Positions 1 to 12,790 of a stretch of 64,000 nt of DNA are shown here, in pieces. Within the stretch, counting starts at the first letter, position 1; every line of letters starts with the position of its first letter. The notes beneath the pieces were generated by a model. It was not told where the DNA came from and did not search any database. It saw only the letters and a list, made by a program, of their open reading frames with translations. Made by a program: the position numbers and the translations under genes. This DNA comes from Sternotherus odoratus (taxonomy: Eukaryota > Chordata > Testudines > Kinosternidae), in assembly GCA_032164245.1 (NCBI GenBank), contig JAVMKO010000006.1, positions 37,164,319 to 37,228,318 on the forward strand. Reading direction: 5' to 3'.

Positions 1-107
1 GCCTATGTGAAAATTAGCAATGCTATTCTCACTAGGTGTTTTTTGTTTTTTTGAGGTTTTGATCGAGTAATAGGGACTGACAGATATACTGTTTACTTAA
101 TTTTTAG

Positions 108-187
108 GAAACCTTGGAGCAAACCCCTGTGGATTTTGTCACCTCATTTGAAATGTTCAATAGCACTTATAAGCTCTACACGCACAG
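108..187 (+). CDS. ENTPD5: ENTPD5 exon a (first visible)
   Basis: Follows a TTTTTAG acceptor and ends at CAG|GTGAGG. It encodes ETLEQTP then [13 protein letters not shown] and leaves phase 2, completed by the next exon to give H-S-Y-L. NST is a possible N-glycosylation sequon. Confidence 0.93.
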
Positions 188-3100
188 GTGAGGAGCAAGA
201 AGCTGCCACTTTCACTGGAAAATCAGTCCTTTCATAGCCTGAGATCCAGCTTAGGATGTATCATGTTGTCCTATAGTGAGTTGTTGAGCCCTGATCTTCC
301 GACTAGATTATCTGCTTGAAAACCATAACATTAATTAAGTCTAGAAGGATGCAGAACCAACATGAATATCAGTGAAAGGGGAAATTGCAGTTTGTACCTC
401 GAACAAGTTTTATGGGTAATTATTTTGAGAGAGGGGAACCTCTGATAAATGTAGAGGTTAAATCAAACACTTTGGGCCACTTTGGAAAGTGGGACAATGT
501 AATTCAGCTATCAAGACACAACTTGGTCAAAGGACTAGCAATGGGATACAGGACCTCTCGTATCCCAAGCCACCAATTCCAGAAAGGCTTGGCGTGTTAG
601 TCACTGAGAAGCACATTGTGTAAAAGTAATGTCCATTGCTCAGTTCATCCTCTTGCTCTGTTTTTATGAGGGCAAATAGGAGTACCTCAGCTATCATCTT
701 TAGACTATACATTTTGTGTATCGGTAGGTAAGGTCCCAGTCAGTCTCACCATGAGGGCCAGGCCTCCTCGCTACCGCATGACTGCCCAACAAAGCTTAAG
801 GGGGAACTAGCACTTTCAGGGCTCTGAACCCAGAAGTCTATGAGCCCCTGGGCAGGGCCAAGCAGTAAGCAGTCTATAAGGCTCTGGCCCTTAAGCAGGG
901 AAGAGCAACAAGCAGTTTTAAAAGGGGTCTGGCCGTCGGTGTAGGGAAGAGTAATAGGCAGTTTTTTGCCTGGCCTTCTGGCTCAAGCAGACAAACACAA
1001 GCCTTTTGGCCTAAGGTAGGTAAGCGGCCACCTCAGGGGTGGGGCAGCCACAAGGGGTAGGGGGACCAGGCCCACCTTTCTCTACCAGGTCCCAGCTCTG
1101 GGCCCTGACAGTGGCAGAGAAGTGTACCACTGGGTCAGTGGGGATCCCATTTAAACACGCTGACCAGTATTCTGGCCATACAACTGGACTATTGTGTGGT
1201 GTCTCTGGGCTACTTTCTATGACCCCATTGCAGTCCCATGGGGTCCTCTGTCTTCCCAGGGTTGTGACAGCCGGCAGCGGTCCAAGTAGCTCCTCTGTCA
1301 TTTGGCCAACGCAGGTCCTTCTGGGTGGTTGGCATTGGAGGGGTTGTCCTCAAGTGAGGGGCTCATTAGTGGGCAGGACGCATCCGTCTCCTTCACCAGC
1401 TCCCCTCCAACTGAGCTGCAGGGCCCACCTTTTAAGCTTTTTATCCCACTCTTCTGCTTCTGGCGGGGCAGGCGGGGCAGGTCCAGCTCTGCCCACGCGG
1501 AGGTGAATGGTGCTTCCTTCCCCCCAGCCGCTTAGACTTGCAACTGGGGGTCCATGCCCCCTTGCTACACAGTATCATGTCCCTCTCTTATTCCTCTCCT
1601 CTCAGAATTAAACAGCTCAGTCTTCTCGAGCTCTCCTTTACATAGAAGTGTGCCCAGGCCTCTTAGCACTTTTGTCACCTATTTCTGAAATAGATATTTC
1701 CTTTCGGAGACTGGGTGAATCGAACTGAGCCCAGGTCAGGGCAACATACCACTGAACGATAGAACAACATTTGATTATTTTAAGAATTATTTGCTAACTT
1801 ATACTTTGTGTATCCAAGCAGTTGGCTTTTTCTGTCCACTGCTGCCCTTGAGCAGGGGTGTTTATTGAGCTGTCAACAGTGATGCCCATTCAGTTTTCCC
1901 AGGTAATTTACAGTTCATTTAAAACTCAGGCAAGTGTGATGAGTTAGTGATTTCAGTCCAGTCCTAGTGCACCAAGAGGCCATTATCACAGTTAAAAATT
2001 TGGTGAGTCATCTTAGCTGATGTAATGAGTTCTGTGGTGTCAAGTGCCCCAAAAATTGGTCTTGGAGTCTCTCTTTCTCTCTGGCTTGTATCCGTTGCCT
2101 GTCGTCATTTTTCCTATTGTACATTCCTTGTATCTTTATCCCAAGTATTTCTCCACTGCCCTCTTGGTCATCACATAGATAAAGTTGCCCAATTTCTGTT
2201 AGATCATCATCTCCATCACTGTGTATGACTTTCGTCTTGCTTATTTCCCATTCTCATTGCATTTGTTTGTAGATATGTACGTCTTAATGCTGTACACGCC
2301 TTAATGCTCCTTTTTACTCCGTTCTTCTGGTTTAGCAAGTCCCCGTCTTCTCTCTGATGCTTTTTAATTTAAAATTCACACCAGATTTTTTTGAGTTGCC
2401 TAAAAGCTTCCTAATCTTCTCTACCCGTTTCCTGCCTAGTTTTAGATTTGCACCCCATGTGTGTGCTTTGTAATACCTTGTTTTTGTATTCATTTGTTGG
2501 CACATAGATAGCTTCCCTCTTCCAGGAGAAGAATTCTAAGTGTAGAGGTAGATGTGGGGTAGGAGGCACAGAAAGAGAATCTGGTTTGTGCATGCCATAG
2601 ATCTAGGGCTGGCTGTGTGTGAGGCACATCAGATGAGCGAGGGCAAAACTCCCAATGTTGTGTGTGGTTTTGTTTTTGCTTTTTTTGCAGCTATCTGGGC
2701 TTTGGACTGAAAGCCGCCAGACTAGCAACACTTGGAGCCCTGGAAATGAAAGGTACAGTCAGTTGAAATAGCCATGTTAGATACTTAAAGAAGAGGGTGA
2801 AGTTAATCTTGTGCTAGCTGCCCCTTCCCTATGTCACCCATCCTGCATCTTACCCCTTTCTCCATTTTCCTGGCAGTGATCTGCTCAGAAACTGAGAATA
2901 ATATTTATTTCCCACTAACAGGGGAGAGGCCTACCTCTGCTGCAGCTTGCAGGACCAAGGAGGGAGCGTATTCCAAAGTTTAGACTATTCCCCAATTCAG
3001 AATCAGTTTGTGCAGCATTTCAATTTTTTACCAATCTTAATTTCCCCATGGACAAACTATAAAGCACGTTGGGCTTTTCGCTCCTTCTCCTTCTCCTCCT

Positions 3101-6100
3101 CTAGAGTAGTGATTGGGGGTGGGGGGGGAGGGGAGGCATTAGGAGATCTCAGTCCTTTCTGACTTTCCTCTGGCTTCCTTGCAGCAGTGGATGGACAGAT
3201 GTTCCGAAGTTCTTGTTTACCGAAGCGACTGGAGGCAGAGTGGCACTTTGGAGGAGTGAGATATCAATATGGTGGCAACAGAGAAGGTATACTAAGGAGG
3301 TTTTGTTTCTGGCAAATGGTGATTTGGGTACTTTCCTTTTTTGGGATAAGCCTCGGACCCTAGGAAGAGGGTGGTTTTGGTCAGCACCCTTTCTGTGACC
3401 TTTGTGGGGGTGTTGCTTAGTGCTCAGGGATATGAACACAGAGCCCGTCACAAGTCCCTTGACATAGAAATCCCTTCATATAGCACAGGAAAAATCTGAA
3501 GTGATCAGGCTCAGTACAGCTGGCCCTATAGAAGTTGCCATTTCTCACTGCAAAATGCTGTAGCTGTCTAGTAGGCAGTTTTGAATCTATTCGTCCTACT
3601 AAGGTAAAGTTAGTGATTAATTTTGAGAGCTCATGGGATATGTGTGAGGTCTGAGAAGGCTGGAGAAGGGAAGACATTGCACCGATCTTTGAAACGGGAA
3701 CAAAAAGGACCTGGGGAACTTTAGACCTGTCACCCTAACATCAGTACCTGGAAAGATACTAGAAAAAAGTATTAAATAATCAGTTTGTGAGCACCTAGGT
3801 GATAAGTAACAGCCAACATGGATTTGTCAAGAATCAATTGTGCTAAATCAATCTAATATTCTTTTTGATGGGGTAACTGGCCGAATGTATAAGGGGGACG
3901 CAGTACATGTGATTTATTTTGGGTTACCTAGTGAGGTGGTGGAATCTCCTTCCTTAGAGGTTTTTAAGGTCAGGCTTGACAAAGCCCTGGCTGGGATGAT
4001 TTAGTTGGGGTTGGTCCTGCTTTGAGCAGGGGGTTGGACTAGATGACCTCCTGAGGTCCCTTCCAGCCCTGATATTCTATGATTTTAGTAAAGCTTTTTT
4101 CACTGTCACACAAGAGCTGATCCTAAACAAACTAGGGAAACATGGTTTAGATGAAAGTACTTTTCAGATTTTCAAGCAGTCATGCACCCACTTTAGTCAG
4201 AGTCATTACTAAGGCAGAGAGTTGCTGAGTTATCATGGAAGAGAACTTTCCCTTGGGTTTGGATGTCTAAACTTCTTCTCCCTTTCACTCTCTCTCCTTC
4301 CCTCTCACCCTTTGCTGAGTCTCTCTCCCTTTCTTATTTCTCCTTTGGACTCTGCTTTCTCTTTTGCATTCCCATCAAATTGTCACTGGTTCCTCTACCT
4401 CATGATCTGTCTCTGTGGGTTCATTTGTGTGTGTATTTGCCCTAGCAGGGGAAACAGGATTTGAGCCTTGCTATTCAGAAGTGGTGAAGGTCGTACAAGG
4501 GAAATTGCACCAGCCAGATGAGATTCGCAGAAGCTCCTTCTATGCCTTCTCCTATTACTATGATCGAGCTGTTGACACCGACCTGATAGGTAAATCAGCT
4601 TGTGATCGAGAGCTCTTGTGTGATGTGCATGTTCATTAACTAGGAGAGGGAAACTGAGCTTACTTGGCATGAGGGGTGGGAAGATGGGCCAACTGTGTGG
4701 CTTTGATGGACGATAGGAAGAAGTACACCCAGGGAACAAACATGGAGCTGAGTCCCCCAACAGAGTTTGTCTTGGAGAACGTTTCTCAGACCTAAAGGGC
4801 AGCTCTGTGTGGCTCAAAAGCTTCTCTCAGCCTCCAACAGAAGTTGGTCCAATAAAAGATATTGCCTTACCCACCTTGTCTCTCTAATATCCTGAGACAC
4901 TGCTACAACTATACTGCATGCAGCATTCAGTAGATAATGACTTTCACCGTCTTGTGTTCTACCCTCTGCAGCTCTGTGTATTGTGTACTGCAGAATCTAC
5001 CCTTTGCCTCAGACTTGTGATGGTGCTTTCTCATCTCTTACTTTTCAGATTATGAAAAGGGAGGAGCTCTAGAAGTGAGAGATTTTGAAAGGAAAGCTAA
5101 AGAAGGTAAATATTGTGAAACATGAGAGGTATGGGAAAGGGAGACCATGGCAGTATGTGCAATAATTGTACATAGTCTGCGATATGGGATTGATTTAAAA
5201 AATATATACAAATCAGCTATGACCAATTGCTCCCTCCATCTATCCCTCACTGCCCTGTCATGTATCCATTATTATTTTATTCATTTCTTGTAAGAGTTGC
5301 AGTAGAAGCAGGTCTTGAAGAGGAATTTGACAATGGAAAGCATACTGGCCGTACAGTTCAGGGAGAGTGTTTCATTCATAAGGATCATTGTGGCAGGAGG
5401 TAGATCCACTGTACTAAAATCAAGGAGGACTTCATGTCTGAGCTTAGCAGAATGATGACTCTTGTTAGTCCTGCATCCTATTGCTTTTGAACTCGTTCTA
5501 TCTCAAACAAGCTGGACTCTCTTTGAATTCTGTTAAAGTTTACCTGGAAGCCACTTCTGCTTTTCACCGTCCCATGAGTGGATTGTCTAGTTTTCACATC
5601 CTATTATGAAAAAATATTTGAAGGGCCCGATTGTGTTTCGTGACTCACCATCTTGAGACCTGAACTTGGTATTTACAAAGCTAATGACAGTGCGGTTTGA
5701 GTGATCACGTTGCTCATTGCTCTATCCATCATTGAATATGGTGTTCCTGATAGAGACATTAGCCCAAAGAGTGAGATCTAAGACCTTCTGGCTTATACCC
5801 CTTTGTATGCTGTTCCATAAGGTGTTTCTGTGCCCACATACAGAATTTTTAACTAAAATGGGCTCTGATTGCCACTCTAATCCATCTATTAATTATCCCT
5901 AATCCTCCCCAAATCACATTGATGCTTCTCTTGCTCACCTATGTAGTGGGCTGTGACTACATCTCAGTTCCCCGTGGTGGACCACACAGTCAATTCTTGC
6001 TTGAGAGGAGGAAGAACAGTTATTTACCTGGAACAGTAGCTCTGTGAGATGATGGCCTGCATGGGATTCACACTTCCCAGTCTTCTTAGTCTTTGCCATA

Positions 6101-9100
6101 GAATCTTGATTTAGCAGAAGGAATTAAGTGATAGTAGGGGCCACATATGGCTCCTTTTATATCCTGAGGCTTGTATGTGGTGGTGAGGAAGCATAGCTGC
6201 TGGTTAGACGGTTCCAAACTTGCATGCAGACCCAGAGCATACATCATCAGCTTGAAGAACTGCAGCTGTGTGGTAAGTACCCTTTCTGTCCACCTTGTGC
6301 CCTTTTAACCCTAAAATATCCAAGTCCGCCACATGCAGGGAGGGATGGCAAGTCTTCAGTTGTGAATATGTAGTTTCTGAGTTGTAGGGGTGGAAAACCT
6401 TCACAACTCGTATCAAAAACAACCTAAACATTTATTATGGATTTGTTTGGTTTTTTTCAGAAGGGAATGTCCTGGGCTGTGACCTTGCGACCTAGTTTCA
6501 GTCCAAAGAGAATTTTTATGAATTGTATGGTGATTTATAAACACCCCCAGGAGTGCTTATAAGGTGGAAATGAGACGTGAATAAAGAGGCTAGTGTAAGG
6601 AAGTGAAATCATAAGAGGAGGTGTTGATAAAAGTAGGGAGTCCCTTTGGGTATAAAAAGAGTGTACTCAGACTTCAGTCATGGCCTTTGGTTGTGTACAT
6701 GCAGCCAAAGTATTGGCCTGTTACATCCTAGCTGATCACTGGGGTGCGTCATTCTGTACCTAGGCTTGAAAAAAGGCTGTTCCGTGGGTTTGAACTCGGA
6801 GTTAGCAGTGGTTTTTGTCTGCTGCAGTGGTTGTCTGCTAAGCTAGGTTCGTATGTAACCTGTGGGCCTGGCTAGTGGGCTGTAATATCCTTACAGCTAA
6901 GAGAAGAGAATGCGCCCATTACAAATGCAGCATAACGGTCTCCCAGCTAGTGGACCTGTGAGGAATTTAGCCAAAAGGAAAGGGTGGCAGGCTCGATCTC
7001 GTGGCCTCAATGTGGGGTAGTACTTAGTAACAACCTAAAGTCACAAGGGGAAAATTGAGTTAAGAAGAAATGAGCTGTCAAGGGAGATGGTGGAATCTAA
7101 GTCATTGGGGGGGGATTCCAGGTGAGATGACTAGACAAGGAATGATTTGGGGTGGGGTGTCCTTTGATGAAAGAGTAGGTAACCGAAGAGCTCACTTCTA
7201 GTTGTAGTGTTCATCAAAAGATGACTCAGCCTTTCACTAGAACTGTGGGAATGATCTTGCTATGTTAAGAGTTGTTCATAATGGTGTCCAAAGAAAACAG
7301 GAGAAGTACCTTGAACATAAAATACTATTGTGCTAACCCCTGGCTTTAAAGAACAGCTGTGCAGACTCAGATTCCCTGTACATGGAAGCAAAGGGCTTGT
7401 GCCCAGGACCTGTGCCATGGGCTCTGATCATATGTGCTGTTTAATCAAGTATTCTACTAATAAATACCCTTCTGAGCCCCCTTTCTCTCTCTCTTTCTTC
7501 CCTCAAGTGTGTGATAACTTGGACAGGTTCACCTCCGCCAGCCCTTTCCTGTGTATGGATCTCAGTTACATCACTGCCTTACTAAAAGAAGGCTTTGGAT
7601 TTGGGGATAACACACTCTTACAGGTGAGAGAAGCATTTCAAGGATGTTGCCCTGGCTTTCCTGTATCTTGAGTGAAGATGTATTAACACTCTAGCTCATG
7701 GAGTCTCCCCTCTTCTCTCTATAGACACGGTGGTGAGATGAGAGAGGTTGCATTTCATAGAATCACTGCTTTGGCAAGGGATTGAATATAGCAACTGGCC
7801 TGTTGGTTATGGTGACCTAGAATTAAGTAATAGAAACTTCCAGAAGTTTGTCATTTCCTGGTGATCTTCTCAACTCAAATGTGACCCAAAATTTAGATTT
7901 TGTTTAAAATAAGAATACAAGAAGTTTTCAAAACCTAAAATTAGAACTAATTTCCTGATTTTAAGAGGGTATTCAGTATAAATAGTTATGAACAAAAACT
8001 TTCCTCTGCAGTGTGTGCAACCTTAGCATGGACGCTCTGAGACTTGACAGCATCAGTGGTGAAAATAAAATTAGATTTGAGAAATTCTCCCACTTCGAAT
8101 TAATTCAGGTGCTACTAGTCACATAGGGAAGGGAATGTATTTGATGTGCATATGACCCAAAGACTTTCCTCTGCTCTGGACCCTTAAGTTCCTCTGCCTG
8201 CCTGCCTTGTACATGTCCTTAGTTATTTGCACTGAGACACTTGTTGGCAGCTGCTCTTCCCTCCTAAGTAGCACAATACACCTCTTCTACCACCCTACAA
8301 ACTCCCAGAACCCCTCTTCCCTCCACCACCTAAACTGGACACGCAGGCCCAGCTGACCACCTTTTTGAGTAGCTACTTCCCTCTCTCCTTGTGGCCACAT
8401 GTGCATTCAAACTCTTCCCAACTCCCTACCTTCCAGTTCTCAGCCACACCCTAGATGCTATTCATTGCTATTATCTGACATTTGTATATAGGGGGGGGGG
8501 GGTGACACTGTGCAAAGAATTGTTGCCCCCAAAACTTTCCAGTAGAGATGATATGACAGGTCTTGCTGGGGAGAGATGACAATAAGCAATTCAGAACAAA
8601 ATTTACCTCTACTAAAGTGATGAGGCTGCTTGTTTCATAGTGGACATGTTTTTATTTAGGTTGGTGTAGGAGGGAGACTTCAGGTGAAAGAAATGTAAAG
8701 AAAGGTGGCTGTAGACTGGAGGGATGTGAAAGAGGAGGAGGAGAGGGTGTATGGGGAACAGGATCAAGGAGACTGTTCCAAGAAGAGGGAGCAGCAATCA
8801 GCATGTGAGAAGGGAAGTAAATGTGCACAACGAGTAGATGTGGAAAGAGCACCAGGAGATGAGATGTGGGCAGAGCCTTGACTGAAACAAGATTGGATTT
8901 GATATGGAAGGAAATTAAAGGCTTGGGGTAGGATAGTATTGGACATGGACAGCAGCAGCAGGAGAAAATTGGCAGCAGCGGGTTTACATTCTCACCAGCT
9001 GCTAACTCCCACCCAACCTCTTCCCCACCATCTTCCCTCCCCCATGAAAAACTTGGTTTCTCCATCCATCTAGGACATGTGCTCCTAGCCCCCCTCATGG

Positions 9101-10110
9101 TGTGCAGTTTCCATGTGTATAACCTCTTGAACCTGAGCACTATGAAGGTTAATCCAGCTCCTTAGAAAAGGCCAGCTCATTATCAGTCTTGCCGATCATG
9201 AAACAGGAATGAAGATAAGAATTCCTGTGTTTATGCCACTTTTTTCCTCTATGGCCTAAGTTCTGTTTGTGGAGGGAGGTTCTGTGGGCGTTGTTATTCT
9301 TCACAGTGCCAATCTCTGCTTGGCTTTTCCCTCTCATGTAACTAGCCAGATCCCAGGCGGAGAACACTTAGCAACTTGGTGCGATGGGAAGATTTAAGGC
9401 AGGTCTGTGGGGAGGCAGTGTGGGCTTGGGAGGATTTCCTACAGTGGAAAGCAGCCTGATACTGTTCACTTTGCTTCCTCAGTGTAGTCACTCTTCCTCC
9501 ACATCACTTGTTTTTTAAATTCTTGTCTTCGGTATGATTGTCAGGCCAGGGACCAGTGGGGGCTAGCAAGGAGAAGGCAGGACAGTGGGGAGTGGTATTG
9601 GGAAGTGCAGAGGGAGACAAAGTTAAAGAACTGAAAAGGATACTGGTCCGGATTGTAATGGGCGACAGATGAGTACACCACCTAACAGAAGCAGGAATCT
9701 ATGCTGACTAAGCAGTCGTCCCCTCCCCCTCCCCTGCCAAGTTGTTGCAACTAGTCTCAAAGGAAAGATACAACTGTTAGATGGATTTTAAAAGAACAAA
9801 TATTGATTCCATAATGGATGTTCTTGGACACTAGCAGTTCAGGTTGCTGCCTCCAGCCACTATCCATTGTGGTTGTCCTTTGCAGAGGAGTGAGTGAATG
9901 TCTGAGGTTGTTGCCATTCTATGCATTTACCCATCAGTTTGCTCTTGGTCTATGGTAACAGCTGTATAGGTCTGGGAGAAATGCTGCACCTGACTGATTT
10001 GATTTCTTTTCGTTTCTTCATAGTTAACAAAGAAAGTGAAGAACATAGAGACAAGCTGGGCCTTGGGTGCCACCTTTCACCTGCTGCAATCTCTGGGACT
10101 CTCCCATTGA
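108..10110 (+). CDS. ENTPD5: ENTPD5 (C-terminal half, seven exons): ER nucleoside diphosphatase
   Basis: Joined exons 108-187, 2691-2752, 3185-3286, 4449-4589, 5049-5105, 7508-7623 and 10024-10110 give 214 codons plus TGA, about the last half of the ~428-residue vertebrate protein. ENTPD5 hydrolyses UDP and GDP in the ER lumen; removing UDP supports glycoprotein reglucosylation and folding (family knowledge). Seen here: the apyrase-type motif ending YQYGGN in the third exon, the run [15 protein letters not shown] in the fourth, and cysteines in SSCLP, EPCYS, VCDNL and FLCMDL that fit the family's conserved disulfide positions. The protein ends LLQSLGLSH. The start codon, signal peptide and first apyrase regions lie left of the window. 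The gene converges on COQ6, as in mammals. Identity is close to certain. Confidence 0.96.
188..2690 (+). other. ENTPD5 intron with a GC-rich, probably repetitive block
   Basis: No exon is recognised here. From about 735 to 1660 the DNA is GC-rich with loose internal repetition: GGGAAGAG followed by an AGCAG-like word recurs near 897 and 945. An AATTAAA signal lies near 1607. It could be an old LTR or other interspersed repeat, but I cannot name a family. The rest is AT-rich single-copy-looking intron. Confidence 0.4.
2691..2752 (+). CDS. ENTPD5: ENTPD5 exon b
   Basis: The acceptor is TTTTTTGCAG and the donor AAAG|GTACAG. It encodes [20 protein letters not shown], almost identical to the vertebrate protein, and leaves phase 1. 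Confidence 0.94.
3185..3286 (+). CDS. ENTPD5: ENTPD5 exon c (apyrase motif)
   Basis: The acceptor is CTTGCAG and the donor GAAG|GTATAC. It encodes [20 protein letters not shown] then [11 protein letters not shown], the apyrase-conserved region near the nucleotide. An AG three bases further in could serve as an alternative acceptor and would drop one residue; the first AG keeps the family length. Confidence 0.94.
3683..4175 (+). mobile_element. CR1 ORF2 fragment split by a second CR1 3' end
   Basis: 3683-3920 matches the sense strand of CR1 ORF2 (passage around CAACATGGATTTGTCAAGAA). The same reading resumes at about 4082 (ATTTTAGTAAAGC) and runs to GCAAACTAGGGAAACATGG-like text near 4150. 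Between them, about 3922-4081 is a complete CR1 3' end with GGTTGGACTAGATGACCTCC and a terminal ATTCTATGA. One CR1 therefore landed inside another. Confidence 0.85.
4449..4589 (+). CDS. ENTPD5: ENTPD5 exon d
   Basis: The acceptor is CCCTAGCAG and the donor ATAG|GTAAAT. It encodes [20 protein letters not shown] then [17 protein letters not shown]. Its length of 141 restores the phase with both neighbours. Confidence 0.95.
4765..4925 (+). repeat. PLE-type repeat tail
   Basis: Contains GAAGTTGGTCCAATAAAAGA, CCCACCTTGTCTCTCTAATA and an ending ACTGCATG. I recognise this as a common reptile repeat 3' end, probably Penelope-related. A related tail appears in both orientations at 32165-32460. Confidence 0.6.
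5049..5105 (+). CDS. ENTPD5: ENTPD5 exon e
   Basis: The acceptor is CTTTTCAG and the donor GAAG|GTAAAT. It encodes the short [19 protein letters not shown] segment, matching the family in length and sequence. Confidence 0.94.
5106..7507 (+). other. ENTPD5 intron, no recognised element
   Basis: I find no exon and no repeat family I can name. The open frames here are short and lack splice-supported similarity. Confidence 0.6.
7508..7623 (+). CDS. ENTPD5: ENTPD5 exon f
   Basis: The acceptor is CCCTCAAG and the donor ACAG|GTGAGA. It encodes [20 protein letters not shown] then [19 protein letters not shown]. It ends in phase 0. Confidence 0.95.
7624..10023 (+). other. ENTPD5 last intron
   Basis: No exon is recognised. 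A G13 tract lies at about 8491-8503, and purine-rich DNA runs from about 8690 to 8800. I cannot assign a repeat family. Confidence 0.55.
10024..10110 (+). CDS. ENTPD5: ENTPD5 terminal coding exon
   Basis: The acceptor is TTCTTCATAG. It encodes [20 protein letters not shown] then LQSLGLSH and TGA at 10108-10110, matching the known family C-terminus. Confidence 0.96.
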   Translation, partial: LTKKVKNIETSWALGATFHLLQSLGLSH

Positions 10111-12509
10111 GCCAGCACCCCTCACAGAACATTGGCCTTTCCAGAAGGAAGAGAGCACAAGTTCAAATTTCCAACTGCAGAGCTCAGCAGGAGTCAGTCC
10201 TACAGCAAAACGTGGATCGAAGCCATGGAATCAACTCCCCAAAGACCAGGCAGTTCCCAGCTGCAGTGAGCAGCCACAATATGGGTTCTTAATTTAACTG
10301 CCATAATTGATACAAAATCTGCCTCCTGAAAGCCAAAGAGCATAAATTCCAGCTGAGCAGCCTTGAAGCTGATTGTGCTTATAAGTAGGCCAGACACCGC
10401 TTCAGTGAATGGATTCATAGATGCCCCATGTTACCAGCAGTTCGGAGTGCTTTTCATGCCCTGGCAACCCGCAGACCTTTGGCCAATTGATGCTTGATAA
10501 TTTTTACATGTAGAACTGAAGTTTGGCCCAGAGAATTTTTAAAAATATAAATATTCAAATATGACCAACACATGCATTCAATGCACCGTGAAATCCCTAA
10601 TGTGTTGTAAACCTTAGTTTTCAATGTGTTAACCCTAAGACTGCTTAATACTGCAGGCTTTTAGCCTTTCAGGATTGGCCAGTTTCAAGTGCTTCTTGGG
10701 CAGGCATGAGAGAAGGATGTTAGCTGAAGGGACTGTCTTGGTTTGGAAGCCTGGGCCTCTCCCTCTCTATCCTCCCCTCTGACCAGTCTTGAGTAAGATA
10801 GAATCAGCATGGAACCAAAAATCAATTCTCTGTTCAGAGGATGCTGGTTAAGGAGCTATGCTAAGACAGGAACAGATGACTTCACTTACTTGAGGTAAAA
10901 GGGAGAAGAAAAGGGGAGTGGAGGTAATTTGGTTCCTGTTCAAATTACAATCAGACAGATCCTTCTTTTCCCCCCTGTAGGCTTGTATTTTAACCCACTG
11001 AACTTTAAGTCAGTAAGAGCAGGAATTATAACAACCTTGCAGCGTTGGGCCCATAACACACAAGCCTAGGCTGGGGGAGAGGAGGAGGAGAAGGGGAGTA
11101 TGACAGACTCCTACAACCTCTGCTTTATACAACCATACTCTAGTACAAGACTTCTGGCAAGTCACTGCACTGGGGTAGAGAATGTGTCCTTTTAATGTCT
11201 TATACAGTTGGTCTGTAGAAACAGGACACTCAAGGAAGGGGTTGTAGCTTCTTAGCATTTCCTCCCCTCTCTCAACCCAGGCACTCTGGCATGACACTCA
11301 GTTATCCAATGGTGTGTTTCAAAAGTGGCAGTTTTAATCTCTCGTACCCTGAATGGCTACGTGGAAGCAAAAACTGCTCTCACGAGATGGCCCATCACCC
11401 ATCCCTGCAGAGGCTCCGTGCCAACCTGTCAGCGCAGTCTTTTCCCTCTCATGTTAAACTACCTGCCCCTTCTCTTCCAGCTGAAGTGAGCTCCCATAAT
11501 GCCCTGAGAAATTCCCCTGCACCTTCCCAGTAAAACAGGCCAGTCCCCCTCATGTCAAATACCTCACAACTGGCCTTTGTTCTAGAGGGAAGGTAAGAAG
11601 CCTTCACACCACTACATCCTCATGCAGAAATGACTGTTCTGTATTTGCCAGAAGTCAGGGCAGTGCTGTCTATGCACATATTATGAGGGAAGTGCATTCA
11701 TCTATTCCCTATAAATTTTGCTTTCAGCAAACTTTTTTTCTGTCTTGAATTTTCATGGACCACAAGATTGGATGACATGACCAATAGCAGGGCTAGATGA
11801 CATCTGCAAACTAGCTGTTTCACCCACTCATTAATCTGAGCCCTTGCTGTGACATGTAGCCTGCTGCTAGTTCTAGACCTGACCTTGGGAGCAGAAGTGC
11901 ATCTAGAACTGGAAGGCAAGGGGGAGGGAGGGAGATAAGGGCAACAGAAGGCCTATTACTATCTCCATATGTTCAAGACCTTGGGAGAACTTAGGAAAAG
12001 GACTGATTGTAGTTTGGGGGAGGAGGTAGACACTAGAGACTAGCACAAGTACCGTTCAGAATAAGTTTTCTTTCCGTGTTCTTAGTATCAAGCTCAGGCA
12101 CTACACACTCTGTTGGGAGCATCTTCTTTCTCTGTACCAAAGTTGCATTAAGTCTGGAATGCTCAGGGCCTTGATCTTCCAGTTGTACAATTTGTTAACT
12201 GAAGCATTTACTGCTGCTGCTAATCAAGGGCCCCATGGTGCAGTCCTTGCACAGAAGTCTCAACTTGCATAAGAATGGCATCTTAAACTTTCATCTGAAT
12301 TATCCCAGAGGTGAGTTGGGGACTTCACTTGCTTCTTCAAGTCCCCATACTTACCCTAGTGCAATGAGATGCTTTATTAATGAGCACAAGGTGGCCTTGT
12401 AAGAGAAGGGTCCTGATCTGCATCATTGCTGGAGAGGATAAAGTGCCTAGAAAAGGACATTGACTAACAGAAGTGACTATAGAGCTTAGGGCTGACTATA
12501 TGATGAGCT

Positions 12510-12790
12510 AGGGGTGTGATTCCGCTGCTTGTGTGTACATACTCGTGCTGGTTCTCATTGAGCTAGCAAGTGTATCAGTAGCAGCATAGCTGTGGTAGCA
12601 GCAGTGGAGCCATGGCTGAGATGGGCAGAGTACAAACCCACCTAAAACCAGTGCGTATGTTCGTGGCATGGCTCTGCTGAGCCTCCATCGTTGCACCCAT
12701 GCTATCGCTGCTACATTGCTATTTATACTTCCACTAGCTCAATGACCGCTAGTATGAGTGTGTATATGCAAGCAGGGGAGTCACACCCCT
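12510..12790. mobile_element. Non-autonomous DNA element with ~100 bp inverted ends
   Basis: The element opens AGGGGTGTGATTCC and closes with its complement GAGTCACACCCCT. About 100 bp of each half match in inverse orientation, imperfectly, including CATTGAGCTAG on one side and CTAGCTCAATG on the other. It has no coding capacity. The superfamily is not identified, and it lies in the probable ENTPD5 3' UTR. Confidence 0.75.

Noticed and set aside
1702..1768. tRNA-like sequence on the minus strand (GTTCAGTGGTA and AGTTCGATTC)
   Set aside because: The A- and B-box words are present, but the acceptor-stem ends do not pair and no anticodon loop is sound. Probably a tRNA-derived repeat scrap.
8652..9140. 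162-codon minus frame rich in Leu/Pro/Ser
   Set aside because: It is antisense of purine-rich intron DNA; low complexity explains the open frame.
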